Origin: Nageia nagi
Taxonomy: Eukaryota > Pinophyta
Assembly: GCA_050084985.1 (NCBI GenBank)
Contig: JBITNC010000001.1
Span: forward strand, 35,464,001-35,528,000
Length of the DNA: 64,000 nucleotides
Direction of reading: 5' to 3'
Positions 36,157 through 49,392 of this stretch are shown piece by piece. The stretch's first letter is position 1, and every line of letters starts with the position of its first letter. A program made the position numbers and the translations under genes. The notes beneath the pieces were generated by a model that was not told where the DNA came from, searched no databases, and worked only from the letters and a program-made list of their open reading frames with translations.

Positions 36157-36337
36157 TATAAATAAAAGAGTGAAATATTTAATAGGTAGAAAAATAATGG
36201 AGTAATAGCCCTACTTAGTTTTGTTTTCTTATGTTATGTGTGGATAATAGTTGGCACTAATTTGCTAGTTAATAAAAAAGGCTTCAAGGTAATTAATACC
36301 ATTTGGACACACTTGAACCCTTTTAGCTATAAATAAA
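36157..36337 (+). promoter_or_regulatory. Paired TATA boxes of element S
   Basis: GCTATAAATAAA occurs with TATA starts at 36157 and 36328, exactly 171 bases apart as in the left copy. Downstream (~36385-36440) lies TTCTTGTTATTCTCAAACTTG and an ATG, a layout like a plant LTR promoter. Confidence 0.5.
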
Positions 36338-36529
36338 GGAGTAGAGCATTAGAAAAATACCTACCTATATATCTTTTATTATGTCATTCTTGTTATTCTC
36401 AAACTTGGGCATAGAGTTACATGAAGAAAAGAAGTTTCTATTCCATCTTCAAGTCAAGGTGCATTATTTTACATTCTTTTTACCTACTTAAATTAGTCAT
36501 ATTTTTGAGGTATTTAATGAGTTGTATGA

Positions 36530-37300
36530 AAGTAAAAAAGTGTGATTTTCTTTTGTTATTTTTCCTTTATTTAGATGTAGAGGTGGAAAATTTCATGTAG
36601 AAATTGTATTATGTATTTTATGATATTTTAAGGAGATTAGTCAAATATTTTTTCTTATGCTTTTAGCTAGAATTTAATGAATTTATTTTGATATGAATTT
36701 TATTAAATTCATAATAATTTTTTATAAAGTTTTATAGAATTAATTATTGTTAGAAATATTATACCATTTGAAGAGACATAGTGGTTATTTTATTTAAAGG
36801 TTGGTACCATGTCTTTTTCTTTAAAAAGTAAAGAAGTAGGATTTTCTTTTGTTATTGTCCCTTTATTTAGATGTAGGGGTGGAAAATTTCACATAAAAAT
36901 TGTATTATGTATTTTATGATATTTTAAGGAGATTAGTCAAATATTTCTTCTTATGCCTTTAGCTAGAATTTAATGACATGAATTTTATTAAATTCTTGAT
37001 ATGATGTTTATCATAATATTTGATAAAGTTAATTTTTGTTAGAAGTGTTGTACCCTTTGAAGAGACAGTGATTATTTTATTTAAAGGTTGGTACCATGTT
37101 TTTTTCTTTAAAAAGTAAAAGAGTAGGATTTTCTTTTATTATTATCCTTTTATTTAGATGTAGGGGTAGAAAATTTCATATACAAATTGTATTATGTATT
37201 TTATGATATTTTAAAGAGATTAGTCAAATATTGTTTCTTATGTCTTTAGCTAAAGTTTAATGAATTTATTGCAACATGAATTTTATTAAAGTCTTAATAT
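36530..37300 (+). repeat. ~297-bp tandem repeat in S, right copy
   Basis: The landmark GATTTTCTTTTRTTATT recurs near 36543, 36840 and 37130. Unit contents are as in the left copy, with private small deletions (for example ~37030). Confidence 0.75.
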
Positions 37301-39265
37301 GATGGTTTGTAAAGAAATATTATTAAATTCATGTGAAAGTGGGGAAATATGAATTAATACAATAATATTTTCTTATTATTATCTAAGTTTTTCAATTAAA
37401 CTAATTAGTATCTAATGAGATGATAAGTATATCTAATATTTTTAATAAGTAATTTGATAACTCTTTAAAATCTTATTTTAAATAAACTATGGTTTTGATA
37501 TTATTATATTGGTATAATATTTAGTAAAATAATTCAAATGGTACCAATTGCATTAATTAATTAATAAGGTATCCAAGACCTTATTGTGAATGATTTAATT
37601 ATTAAATATAGGGTAAATAAATAATGGATCAATGTACATTGACTAAGGAAAGGAGATAATTACTTTTGAGGTCTATAGTTAAATTCATTTGCCTAATGGT
37701 CAAGTTTAAAAAGGGTTGTGATAATCCTCCTCCCTCCTAGTCCTCGATTCATCCACCAAGTTCCAAGGGGATGTTTGATGCTCATTACATGAAGATTGAT
37801 GGAGATGTTTGATAGTTGATACAATGGTAGAAAACCATATGACATAAAAAAATTTGAATTACAAACTCATTGGTTATGAAATTGTATGATTTGACAAAAA
37901 TATCCCACTAATAATTAAATGGGTTGTATTATATTATATTAATTCATTAAAAATTATTTTGTATTTATATTGTGTTAATATGGTAAATGGAAAGTAGATG
38001 AGTTATAATTCAATGAATTGGTTTTATTATATAAATAATTAATAAGTTGTCCTTTTTATTGAAAATATTATTATGATGGTTTAATGTTATAAATAGTGAT
38101 AATTACATGAATAGAACTAGAAATTAATATTTGTTATTTCATGATTAGTAGTGGGTAGTATAAATTGATTTAAGTATATGATTTTACCAAGACTCATAAA
38201 GAAGTAGACTATCTAGGTTATTAATTCTAATAAAATCCAAAACTATCCCAACAACTTAGAAATAATCCTAAATTTGAACTACTAAGGTTCCAAATGATAA
38301 TTTGTGATCACTTGGAAAATTTTAGGAACCTTTGGGATCAAAATGGGTATAAATGGAACCCAATGGAAATAAATGGGATCATTTGGGATAAATATAGAGT
38401 TTTTAGATAATAAGTTCAAGATATTAATGACCAAATTTTTAAGGATAAAACCTAATCTAACTTAGAATTAGAATCTACCTGCTTAGTGAATGAATTATTA
38501 ACTGTGAGATTTAATGAGTTTATGGTTTACATAATATATTAATGAATGAAGTGGGGAACTAGGGTTTGAAAATGCCACCTAAGTACATGACCTCACATAT
38601 GAAACCAAAATGGGTTATGGCTTTTATTTATTTGTAAGTTATACAAATATATTAATTAAAGTTATAGGGATCAAATGAATATTTCTCAATTGCTTGTACA
38701 ATTGTCTTAAGGATCAATAATAAATAAGAACCCTAAATAAATCCATTAACATTCCAATGTTTTAGAAAATGATCCCATATTAGTCTTATGGACCCAAATT
38801 TAGATCATAAGGGAAATGTTAGGAACCCTTTGGGATTAAATGGGATAATTTGGGGATACTATGGACAATAATTTGGATTGTTTGATATTGTTATGGGATC
38901 TAAATCTTAAGATTTCTCAAACATTGATTTGCACTTAAACTAGTGATATTAAACCATTACATCATAACAAGTACACCCTTAAGTTCAAGTATATGATAAT
39001 GAAGTTCAAATAAAACCAAGGTACGATCATTAGGAGTATCCACTTGCAAGCAAAGTCAAGAGTACCTGGTGAATGTACCCTCATAATTACAAAGAAAGGG
39101 TGAAGACTTAATAAAGTTGATGAGGTATCAATATGTAAACCATGTGGGATATATGTCCCTAAATAGTGAACTTTGAAAAGTTGACAAATTGATAAATAAT
39201 AGACTTAAAAAAAATAGTCCTAAATTTTAGGGGTGTTAGATGATGAAAGATGGATTAGTGTTATA

Positions 39266-39270
39266 GAAAG
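39266..39270. repeat. Target-site duplication of element S (GAAAG), right
   Basis: Exact match to 35315-35319. The minus-strand gag frame resumes immediately above it. Confidence 0.85.
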
Positions 39271-40787
39271 ATACGTAATATCAAAACATCATTGTTGGAA
39301 ATTACATAACTCAAATATTTAAAGCATATTAAATGTTATTTAATATCCTCCTTTCCTTTGAAAGATTCAATTTTAGGAATCTCAAATTTGAAAGGGATAT
39401 CCATCTTAGGAAAAATAGGATGTATGGGCTCATTACAAATTATTTCATAAGAGACTTTATATTTGTTTTGTTGATGTAACATTCTCTCAATCACTATTAA
39501 CCTTTCATCAAAGTCATTAGTTAGTTTTGTAGTAATGGTAGGATGTTTATTATCCCTATTACCTTCCCTTTTTTTGTTTGTTAAAAATGATTGGTAACTT
39601 CTTTTGGAAGGTGTTTGATCACCATAATAATTTGTATTATATAGTGGAGTAGGTAGAAATGGTTGATATAGAGGAAATTGTTGTTAACCCTATTGATATA
39701 AAGGTGTAAGAGCATGATATTTTTGAACTTCATGTATATACCAAGGTAAAGTGGGTTTTAGAGGTCATTGTTGCTTATGTAATACCTCCTTTTTTTGGGT
39801 AAGCAAAGATTTTAATTTTTATAATTTTTATGACCTTAAGGAGATAAGGATCTTGCTCTAGATGGAAAATTCCTATTATCTACTATTTTTTTATTAAGTC
39901 TATTCTAAATTTGAGTTTAAACCTTTTGTTTGTTAGGTTTCCTTATTAGTATTTTACTTTGATATGCATGAAACACAAGCTATGTTTGCAAACATGGATT
40001 TTACCCCAATCCTCTATGTTTATTTGGTTTATATAAAATAAGTTTTTGGTTATCTTTAATTTGTTACTAATTTTGATATAATTTAGCCACATATGATGGT
40101 ATTTATTCTACCTTATAACTTAAAGGATCAATATTTTCTCTGTCTTTATTTGGGAGTTCTATGGCTAGTCCTAGGAGTAGTGTAAGTAGCACTAGGGTCC
40201 ATGTAACTGGTAATAGAAAAAGAAGAACTAGTCCTAGGGGTAGGTGTATTTATTTTTAGAATATGATAAGCATCATTATACACCCTATCATGGCTTCTAG
40301 ATTTAGGTACTAGAGTAGCTATATGTATCAAAATTGTATCATCAAACTCATCCATCCTTCTAAAGATGGTGGAAGGTGTATAATCATCTCATCTTATATA
40401 GGATTGAATAATATGTCCATATAGTAGATAAGGTGTAATGCAATCATACTTAGGTTTAACAAAAACCTTTTATAAAATAGCATAAGCCAAATGCATTTAT
40501 GACAGGGTAATAGTCCTTAAAATGGTCTCTTCCTTATTACCTATTAGTGTATCTTCTGCTAGATAAGTTAAATCTAATAGAAGACTATAAGCATGAGAAT
40601 AATAAGGAATCCTTAACTACATTAAATGTTTTCATACTTCATTTAAGGTATCCTTATTTCTTTATGAGTTATTCTCCTTGATATGTCTCTACTATACCTA
40701 TGAGACCTATGGCTAGGTTGTCTTTCTTGGTACATTTCATCATAAGGCTCTTGTTGTTGATGAGTTGCTTGAGAATGAGTATTAACC
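39271..40787 (-). pseudogene. Element A gag, N-terminal part
   Basis: The likely start is the Met near 40787 (MVNTHSQATHQQQEPYDEMY), Gln/Arg/Ser-rich as usual for gag N-termini. A 69-aa open stretch follows (40355-40146: MDEFDDTILIHIATLVPKSR). The start of the capsid domain lies at ~39440-39271, with FPKMDIPFKFEIPKIESFKG, IKxHLICFKYLSYVIS and NNDVLILRIF, matching the KFxxFxGxxDPKxHLxxF block of plant gag. The frame is cut by insertion S exactly at the end of the last block. Several stops. Confidence 0.75.
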
Positions 40788-42663
40788 ATTCTCTTTATTT
40801 TTTAGGACTTTGCACTTTTTAGTTTTGTTTTTATTTTTTATTAAATAAGAAGTAAAAGAAAACATAGATCATTCATAGCAATTATATTTTTATTTTTAAT
40901 TTTATATTATCCAGAAAATAAATGAATGCACAAATAGCCTATTTATAAACTCACCTTTTTGATGTGATTATGTTATCTAATTTTGTTGATAAATTGAATT
41001 AATTTTTATTTAATGAGTGATATGAATCATTAATTTTATTCTTGTTAATTTTCCTAGTTAGGTGTTTAAACAAGGGTAGGCTAGAATCTGTAGGTAATTT
41101 ATGGCAAATTATCAGCTTGGTACTTAAGGTGGTCCCCTTAGTGTAATGGGCTCTAGGAATGCCATTTAAGACTATCTTGATAGTGGAATCCAAGCATAGC
41201 CTCTTTATTTATAGTCACCTAATGGAAAGTGATGATTTTTATCCTATAACTTGGTATTTATCTCTAGGTTTGGCTCTACAACTTATGATGTAGTTGGTGG
41301 GTACACAAGGAATGTAGAATCAATGGTTGATTATCACCTCCAACTCATTTATGTTTCTTTTAAAAGGTATTATGCATATATATTAAAAATATAAGAATTC
41401 ATGATAACTAAAACCCAACCCAATATACATTTCATTTGATTATGTTTTATTTAATGTGAACAAAGCAATTTTTTAATTAATAAGTTTTAATCTAACCCAC
41501 GAGATTCATTACCATTTTAGTATGATTATTTAACTAAAAATTAATGAGATTTATTTACTCCTTCTAAGTGTAGAAGTAATTAGGTGAAGTTCATTTACCA
41601 CCTCTTACTAATCATATCTATTTTTGACCTCCTTTCAAAGGTAAAATAAAACATGTAAAAAGCCATTTAAATGAGTGTAAATTACCTTAAGTGAACTTAT
41701 TAAACTCCTCTTTGAATCACAATCCTTTGACATCCTTTCAAAGTGGTAAGAAAGATAAGAAGAGTTTTAATGTGAGGTAAATTTCTTTTAGATGAGGTTC
41801 TTTAATTCCTCTTTAAGTTACCATCATTCATCCTCCTTTCAAAGTGATGAGGTGGATAATGAAGAGTATTAATGTTAGGGAAAATACCCACCCCATAAAT
41901 TAACTAATTTAATATGTTTGAATCTACCTTAACCCTGATAAATTAACCTTATATTCATTCCATTATTTAATGATAGTTAATTCCTCCTTTCGATTGCAGA
42001 AGTAATTTAATGAGAGTTCATTACCAATTTTAGTGATGAAAAGTGAGAAAAAGAACAAAGGGTTCATTTACTCTTTTCCTATTACACCCATTTTGATCAC
42101 CTAAGATCACCTTTTGATGTAAAGGCAGAGCATAAGTGTGTGTAATGGAAAATATTAGGTGAGTTTGTTTGTTTGTTCCCAAAACCAAAAAAGTTAGATA
42201 ACATTTGTGTAATTTATTTAAATAAAGTAAAAATAATACATATTATCTAAACATTAATCTACCCTTCCTATATGCAATCTGGGTAAAGAAATCAAAGATA
42301 AGGGGTTCATTTTTATCTTTCATTTTAATGCCTAAATTATGCTTTAAAAATTGATAAAAGTTGAAATGTATACCTTTTGTCTTTAGTTGTTAGTATTTTC
42401 ACACTTTTACTCAAATCACTAGCGATCCAATCTAGTCATTGACATTTTATTACAATTAATGGTGATTACACATACTCACTAGCACCTCAGTAACATTTGC
42501 TAGCACCCAATAACAATCTTCAATGATCATATAGATAGAAAATACGGCATAATAAATTGAAAATAGTGTGAAATTAATAGCAATACCAAAAAACATAATA
42601 GACTAAAATAAACCATAAAAATAGGAAGAACCCCTTGCACCTAATTTTTGATGCAAATTTTGT
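40788..42663 (-). other. Element A 5' leader, non-coding
   Basis: A long AT-rich leader between PBS and gag start. The words CCTCCTTTCAAAG and TTAATTCCTC recur loosely at 41600-42020, suggesting a decayed tandem repeat. No frame of note. Confidence 0.5.
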
Positions 42664-42687
42664 ACAAGGGCCCTCCTTCTAGCACCA
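42664..42687 (-). other. Element A primer-binding site
   Basis: Minus-strand TGGTGCTAGAAGGAGGGCCC starts three bases inside the 5' LTR. It begins with TGG as required for pairing to a tRNA CCA end. It is not initiator-Met, which fits Tat elements; the exact tRNA is not assigned. Confidence 0.65.
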
Positions 42688-42690
42688 AAA

Positions 42691-43488
42691 TATTTACCCA
42701 AAATATAACCCTATAAGCATGCAAAATAAAAGATGTTACAACCAACAAAACTCTTTATTGATATTTGGTATAAACCTCAATTTTGATTACAAGTTTACCT
42801 CCCATGGAGGGATTAAGTATAATAGATGATATGGGCCTCTTGGAGGTTGCCTTTTTGTTGTCTACAAGCTCCAAGTGATGTTTATGAAACCTACATAAGA
42901 AGGAGATTAATGTTGATTGTTTCCTCCTTGATGGTTCCTTGGCTCTTCTTTTCTCAAATCAGCTATTATTCCTATAAATCCTACATATACATAAACCAAA
43001 AATACATTAAAACATACTTTCTAATGATATGAAATCAAAGCAAGTAAACATGAATAATCATATATGTAAATAACTTTATAAATGCAATATACTCAAAACT
43101 CTACATGTAGTCTAACAACATAAGGTTGTATTCAATCTTCTATATTGGTCCTTTTTTTCTCCTAGGAGGAGGTTTGATTTATAATTTTTTTTGAGGTGGC
43201 TAAGGTAGCTATTTTGGAGGTAAGGACTAGATAAAAAATCTCATCTAGCCTTATCACAAGTTCTATCCACATAGGGAAGTTGGAGGATCAAGGATGACTC
43301 ATCCTTAATCCATTGGTTTGTTTCTCTAGGTTCCCTAATTTTTCCATTTTTTCTTTAATTGGAATGGGTTGCCAATGATTGTACTAGGTCTCCAATAATT
43401 AACAAGTTTTAATAAACTTTATTATTTGTTTAAATATTTATCCCCTTCTTTCATTTATCAAAAGAGGAGTCATTTTTAGGTGTTTATA
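42691..43488 (-). repeat. Element A 5' LTR
   Basis: 798 bp, ~10 % different from 7387-8211. Plus-strand ends are TATTTACC (expected TGTTTA) and GGTGTTTATA (expected TACA). Followed by GAAAG at 43489-43493. Confidence 0.8.
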
Positions 43489-43493
43489 GAAAG
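43489..43493. repeat. Target-site duplication of element A (GAAAG), right
   Basis: Exact match to 7382-7386. Confidence 0.75.
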
Positions 43494-46400
43494 AAATAAA
43501 AAAGTACTTCGTCAAACGTCTAGCACTATCTATAGGTTCTTGTACTCAGATGAACTTGCTAAAACTAAATATTTGAACAAAAGGCCCATTCTAGTAGACT
43601 TCTCCATTTCTACTTGAATATGCATGGTTGATACCTAAAACTTCCAAAATGGACATGCAATATTTAATACATCTAAACTCTCTCTTGATCCATGCTTGGG
43701 TCACTTGTGGTGGGAACTAGGATTGATGGAGGTACATGAAGAGTTCCTCTAATGTTTTGGCCAAATATTATCCTCTCTACTTTATCAAAATTTTATCAAA
43801 ATTGAATACTTCATATAAACATAAGGAAAAAGTTAAGGATGCCTTTATTTTGAATCCACAAAAATTCTAGCAATGTTCATGCCTCATATAAAATTATTGA
43901 ACTTCCATCAAAATTAAATCTTTGGAAATAGACCATAAATGGTTAAGTCCTTTCTTCTATTGATCATACTACACTTTTGATAGATTATGTATGTACCAAA
44001 ACTATCAAACTTATACCAAAATCAAACTTTAATATGTCTACTCAAAATTAGCTAAGTATGGTTGTCCCATTAGTAATATGGCTACAAAAAGATTATACCC
44101 ATACAAAGCCTTCTTATTTCTTTAGAAAAATATGTATGGATATACATAGCCACCCTATCTCTTTCAATTATGAATTCTATTGTAAGTGCTTATGATAGTG
44201 TCCATTTTAAGTTACATGATGATATGTACCTAAAGATCACTCATCTTTATGCCTTAGCAATGAATTCTTTACCTAATCTATCTACTTTTGTCCTACCTAA
44301 TACCTACCATCTTACTATATGATTTTCAATCTTAAGAAATGGACACCAACTATACTAAGAGTTTATCTTCATACTTATTTATATATTTTATCTCATTGCT
44401 TCTTTGTTCAATCACCTTTCTATGCCTATTTTATGGCATTATTACTTACTAGATGACTATGCTGCTTTCTAGATCCCTTGCATGCTTGTTAGAACTATAT
44501 TTTTCCATCATAAAGTATTCATATATTTATGGTGCATTATCACCTTAACTAATGAAAACATTGCTTTTTTGATGACCTACATGTTCAATCTAAGCATTGT
44601 GATATTGTAGAAAGGTTTAACAAATCATATGGTACCTTACAGTGATCTTTGGTATATTATCCTTCGCTTCAGCATCTAATATATTGTTGATGTTTTAGTT
44701 TGATATTGTAAACTCATTATTAGTGCTTAAACTACTGGTTCTAGATAGAAAACTCCTCACATGGATTGATTTCATCACCTCTTGGACTCCTTTCCTTATT
44801 TCTTTACTAAAATCTCTTTATCATTATTTAAATTTAATTACCTTTAATAATTCTCATTTAAATCACCAAACTTAGAGTATTTTTGCATTACTGATATCAC
44901 CTATTAGGATCTTACCTTGATTCTTCACTTTATATTCTTTATCGATACTTAAAATTGATCAATTTCAAGTATTTCAACTAAATCACTTGACTTAGTGCAT
45001 TTTTGCAAGCCTTTTTTTTATGACATTAGCTACCATTAATGCTTTATTTTATCTCCTTTATTGGTACTTAATTCTTCCTTTTTTGTTCCCTTTTGTTCAC
45101 ACCACTAGAATTAGTATATTTTGAGCTTTCATCATAATGTTGACATCATTTACTAGTATCTTCTTCTATTTTCTTATCTTGTTAGTTCTTAAATTTATCT
45201 CTTTTTGACCTTACCATCTAACATGCTAGACTCAATGCATATTTGGACACACACTACTCTATTAAAATCATCAATCAAACCTTTGTATTATCTTCTAAAT
45301 GCACTAGTATTTAAAGTACTCTATCATGCCACTCTTCCATCTTGTATATGAGACTTAGAGTAAATTATACCACTATCTCCATGCTAATATTATCACTTGA
45401 AATCCTTTGCATTTAGTGTTACTTATCTCTATCATTATTACAATTTATTTTCTTAGTGATCAAACTTAGTATAATTTGGAATACCATTTCCCTATTGATG
45501 TCATCTACTAGATTTACATTATTTTCAACATCTAACTAGGAATACATTCCATATAACATACCAAAAACCATTTTTATCAATTATTCATTCTTCAACTATG
45601 CTTGATAACCCTGGTAAACAATTAGTAGCAACATATTCATACCCAACATGTGTACAGTAACTTGAAAGACCTCAATCTTATCACTAATATGAATACTTGA
45701 TAACAATATACTTGAGAATACACTTCTTGAAATATTTGTCTAAGTGTTCACTTTTTTAACTTATCAATAACCAATATTAACATCTTTCCATGTCAACATT
45801 ACTTCTTGGAAATACTTTCCAATTACCCATCCACATCATATATCCTCTAGTAATACTTGGTAGCATTAACATCAAAGTGCTTTGCATCCATCATTTTCAT
45901 CTTGCATGGCATGAATACATTTCTCCATTACCTAATATTGTATGTCTTCTTTATTAAGACTCCATAATTGCACTTCAATAGCAACCAACATGTGCATAAT
46001 CATATCTACATTGCTACACTCTTTAACTCAGTATTCAACTCAACATTTCCTATATAGATAGTAGCTATATATGCACCGTTAACATTGTAGCTAGATTACA
46101 TTTTTGGAAATAATAACAAACCCTTTTGTTAAGTATTATATTTTTGACAACAATGCAAATACCATACATTAATAGGTAACTAGTAGTCATACCTCTTATG
46201 GTTAAGCACATAGAAGTATGATGATTATTCCATAAGAATTGATGTTATACCTATTTCATATGGAATATTTCTTTGGATAACCTATCTTCTCCTATGATTC
46301 ATAGGTTTATTCATTGAGTGAATATGTCTAACATTGTGGGTGAGTGTTCTCTTAGGTGATATGGGCCCCAAGAAAAAAACTAAAATATCATAACCAAGAT

Positions 46401-46678
46401 ATCCATTGCATAGTTCATAAATAGAAATGGTGGGCTCACCTTTATGGAATCTTCCAACAAGGTGAGCATTGATAAGTGAATACTAGAAAGTTTTAAATGG
46501 GATTAGTTATTTCAAATTTGACCAATCTTTCCTTGTGGGTGTTGACTAGCTAGCAATATTGATATGCTCATATGGATAGTATTTTTCATTCCTAAATTAT
46601 TTGAGAGTTCAAATTAAATTAAAAAATAGGTTTGAATTTTAGGATTTTGGTGAATTTAGAAATAGGTGGAGTGCTACA
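43494..46678 (-). mobile_element. Probable outer part of element E's 5' LTR
   Basis: Since A interrupts E's LTR at 7382, this flank should be the rest of that LTR. It is non-coding, AT-rich and holds a ~120-bp tandem repeat. A plausible LTR start (minus-strand TGTAGCACTCC) lies at 46678, where plus-strand GTGGAGTGCTACA resembles the usual gypsy LTR terminus. E's other LTR is outside the window, so the border is inference. Confidence 0.3.
44750..45580. repeat. Degenerate ~120-bp tandem repeat, about 6 units
   Basis: A CTTAG-x-x-(C/T)AT(T)TTTG-like landmark occurs at about 44871, 44991, 45110, 45231, 45354 and 45465 (spacing 120, 119, 121, 123, 111). Units also share CACTxGA before it and a C/T-rich ATCT...TTATT stretch after it. 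Confidence 0.6.
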
Positions 46679-48449
46679 ATATATTCTTCATCTGCCAACC
46701 TTAATGAAAACTATTTAGCTTTATCATATACTTAAAGCCTTGAATATGAGTATCAAGGCCTTCTTCACCATTGAATTCTCTAAATCAAGCTACTTATCAA
46801 ATCCTATAATAATAGCACTTTTGATTTGATTACTTAATGAGTTTCCTCTATCCTCCTTAATGATCAATCATAACTCTATTATTATTTCATATTTCTTAAT
46901 TCCTTCTACATGGTTCTTATAATCTTCTCATCTACCTAATTTATTGACTCAATCTGGGGTGATTAAGGAATGTGAGCATTGGTATAGCCTCGAATGTTGA
47001 TGGCTAGATACATAAATGGAAATTTTGCTTTCAAACTCTATAATTTGGTCATTTACTATTGTTCTACTAAACCTTCCATTTATATCATACTTTGTATAAA
47101 TTATGATTGTATACCTCCAAACCCTCTAGATTTTTTTATTAACAAAAATAACATATGAATATGCAAATTTACCAAATATGACCTTCAAAAACCACTATTA
47201 TATCCTAATAATAATATATAAGTGAGGTAAGATTTTCTAATGTAAAAAATCACCAAATTGAACAAAATGACCTTTAAAATCTAGGGTTTAATGCAAAAAT
47301 ATTTTATTAATTAGCTAAAAACCTTAAAAAAATACATGTAATGGTCCCAAATTTCCTTTGAAAAGTATTACTATGAATAAATGAGGTTTGGGAAAAGTTT
47401 TAAGGTAAAAGCATCCACAATATTTCCAAAACATAAGTTCAAAATCTAGGATTTTGATTAAAAATATTTTTCCATAAAATAAAAAAATCCTTAAATGTTC
47501 AACAATTTTAAAGCAAGAGGGTCTCCTAATTTTGTATAAAATTAAGATAAATAAAGATAAAGCAAAACTTAGGGTTTTAAATGAAAAAATCTATAGAAAA
47601 TGTCATGACCTAATATAAAAATTCTAGGGTTTGTAATACATAGATAGGTTCATTAATTATGTTATATATAAAATAATGTAATGATTAAATAAAATAAATA
47701 TATAACAAGAAATAAAGATCATAAACAATAATGAAAGATGTAGCAATGAAGTAGCAATTAATGATAGATGAGAATAGTAATGATATAAAAATCATAAATG
47801 ATACCCTAGTTATCGTATTAGATTTAGAACTTAGAAACTATGAGGGATAAAATGGACATTATGTACCTATTACCTTACGTAAATAATCTATTATATGCAC
47901 AAACTTGATATTATCACTAATGTAGAATTTTAGGATGTAGAACCCAATAATGAATTAGATTTAATAGACCAATGTGGACATGAAGAGCAATTTAACATCA
48001 TGGATAATTTCAATACTATCCTTATTGTATGTAAGTCCTTGCACCAAAGATACATAATCATATACTAAAATGAAAAGCCTATTCTAAAATATAATTATGA
48101 ACATGAATAATAGGGGCTCATGTGATAACTAGATCTCAATCTTAATAAGCTATGTCAAGATATACGTTACTTTATTTTTTATGCATGGTTATTGAGATTA
48201 AAATTTGATAGCCTTCTCATGAATACTTACTTCCCTTTTATAGATAAGATAACTACCATAACATCCACATGGAATCTAATGCCAACACTAGGATTCTTGT
48301 ATAGAAAAATCAATAAGCATGAGATTATTGACTAAATAAACAATAATATAAGATATAATGATACATGATAAAACATAGCATATTATTAATTAACCCTTAT
48401 GAAATCTAATTTTGAATAAAAGGTATCTAAAATAGGTGTCAACAAGATT
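46679..48449. other. AT-rich sequence without visible gene
   Basis: No frame or family motif recognised. Phrases such as TCTAGGGTTT(A/T)A and AAAAATC recur between 47200 and 47650, suggesting decayed repetitive or LTR sequence. Confidence 0.45.
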
Positions 48450-49140
48450 ATCTCCATAAAGGAATCATTAAAATCAAATTTATCAGTATGAAAAGGAGTT
48501 ATATAGCTCACAACCTTCAAAGGAACTCAATATCCCATTTTTTTATAATCAAATAAGTATAAGGTGACGAAACAAGTATAGAAAAATCACTTCCACAAGC
48601 TACAAAACATTTAAAATATATCTCTTTATCTTGTTCTAGTTGATTTGCACTTTGATTATAAAAATGCTTATCAATTTGAACAAAATAAATCTCATCATAT
48701 CCATCCCCATAATAAGTGACAAATAGAAAGGTTCAATAAGTGTTCACCCACTTATGCATCAAGGAAATTAACGAAAACAACATTCTCCTCCATATAAGAA
48801 CCAATTGAGAATTCATTCTTAACAAAAGTATTAATATCAACCTTCATGGTCTCTACATGATCAATAAAAGAATAATGAGATTTAACATCCACAACATGTA
48901 AAGTAAATTTCTAAAAGATGCTCTATGTAAAGGGGAAAAAAGTAATATCTACAAATTCAATATATTAGAGAATAATATAAGGAAATAAGGATGCATCACA
49001 TTGATCATTCACACTCAAAATATCATCGTGTTATACTCTAATATACTATACAATATGATTATAAGTAATATCAAAAGATTTAATATCATAATCTTTTAAA
49101 TGATCTATATGATGATCAAGAAAATATGAACACTCATAAG
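48450..49140 (-). pseudogene. Host frame D, part 3 (unrecognised)
   Basis: Minus-strand translation is coding-like below F: YFLDHHIDHLKDYDIKSFDI at ~49110-49050, DASLFPYIILQYIEFVDITF at ~48990-48930, and VPLKVVSYITPFHTDKFDF near 48520. It contains several stops. It continues the frames at 51585-51763 and 56387-56489, with F and B inserted between. I do not recognise the protein. A run of Asp/His/Tyr/Ile-rich text between retroelements suggests an old gypsy polyprotein spacer, but this is a guess. Confidence 0.4.
49136..49140. repeat. Target-site duplication of F (ATAAG), left
   Basis: Matches 51585-51589 exactly. Confidence 0.9.
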
Positions 49141-49380
49141 TGTTAGAGTATATTATATTTAAGTATAATATTTACTTAAGTTCTCTAGGAGTATTTTATT
49201 CTTTATTCCTAGATTTAAATATTTGTTAGTTTCTTATGATTAGATCATAACAAATATTTGTCATCTTGTGGACTTTATCCTCACGCATGGTTATCATGCA
49301 TTTGTCCACTAATTTGTACGTTGCCATATTTATTTGGGCTCTCCTTCATTGTATAATATCAATTCTTCTATTTCTTTTCA
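49141..49380 (+). repeat. F 5' LTR
   Basis: 240 bp. Starts TGTTAGAGTATATTAT, ends CTATTTCTTTTCA. Confidence 0.93.
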
Positions 49381-49392
49381 TAGTATCATGTC
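49381..49392 (+). other. F primer-binding site
   Basis: TAGTATCATG immediately after the 5' LTR resembles the initiator-Met site TGGTATCAGAGC with two or three changes. Confidence 0.6.

Larger units (their letters stand above)
34339..38597. repeat. Right copy of the long direct repeat
   Basis: Partner of 1-4264. This copy continues uninterrupted to the true right end of S at 39265, so it is the complete side. Its left border is set only by the window edge in the other copy. Confidence 0.85.
35320..39265 (+). mobile_element. Element S: 3.9-kb solo-LTR-like insertion in A's gag
   Basis: Starts TGTAATGATCC, ends GTGTTATA (an expected TTACA with C changed to T) and is flanked by GAAAG. No gag, pol or other frame is visible, so I read it as a solo LTR or a non-coding LTR derivative. 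It contains a duplicated TATA segment at 35940-36340, ~297-bp tandem repeats at 36530-37300, and a diverged repeat of the AGGAACC-TTTGGGAT region at ~38330 and ~38830. The orientation is taken from TATAAATAAA motifs on the plus strand, opposite to A. Confidence 0.75.

Noticed and set aside
42826-43032. 68-aa plus-strand frame
   Set aside because: It falls inside A's 5' LTR and is broken in the other LTR.
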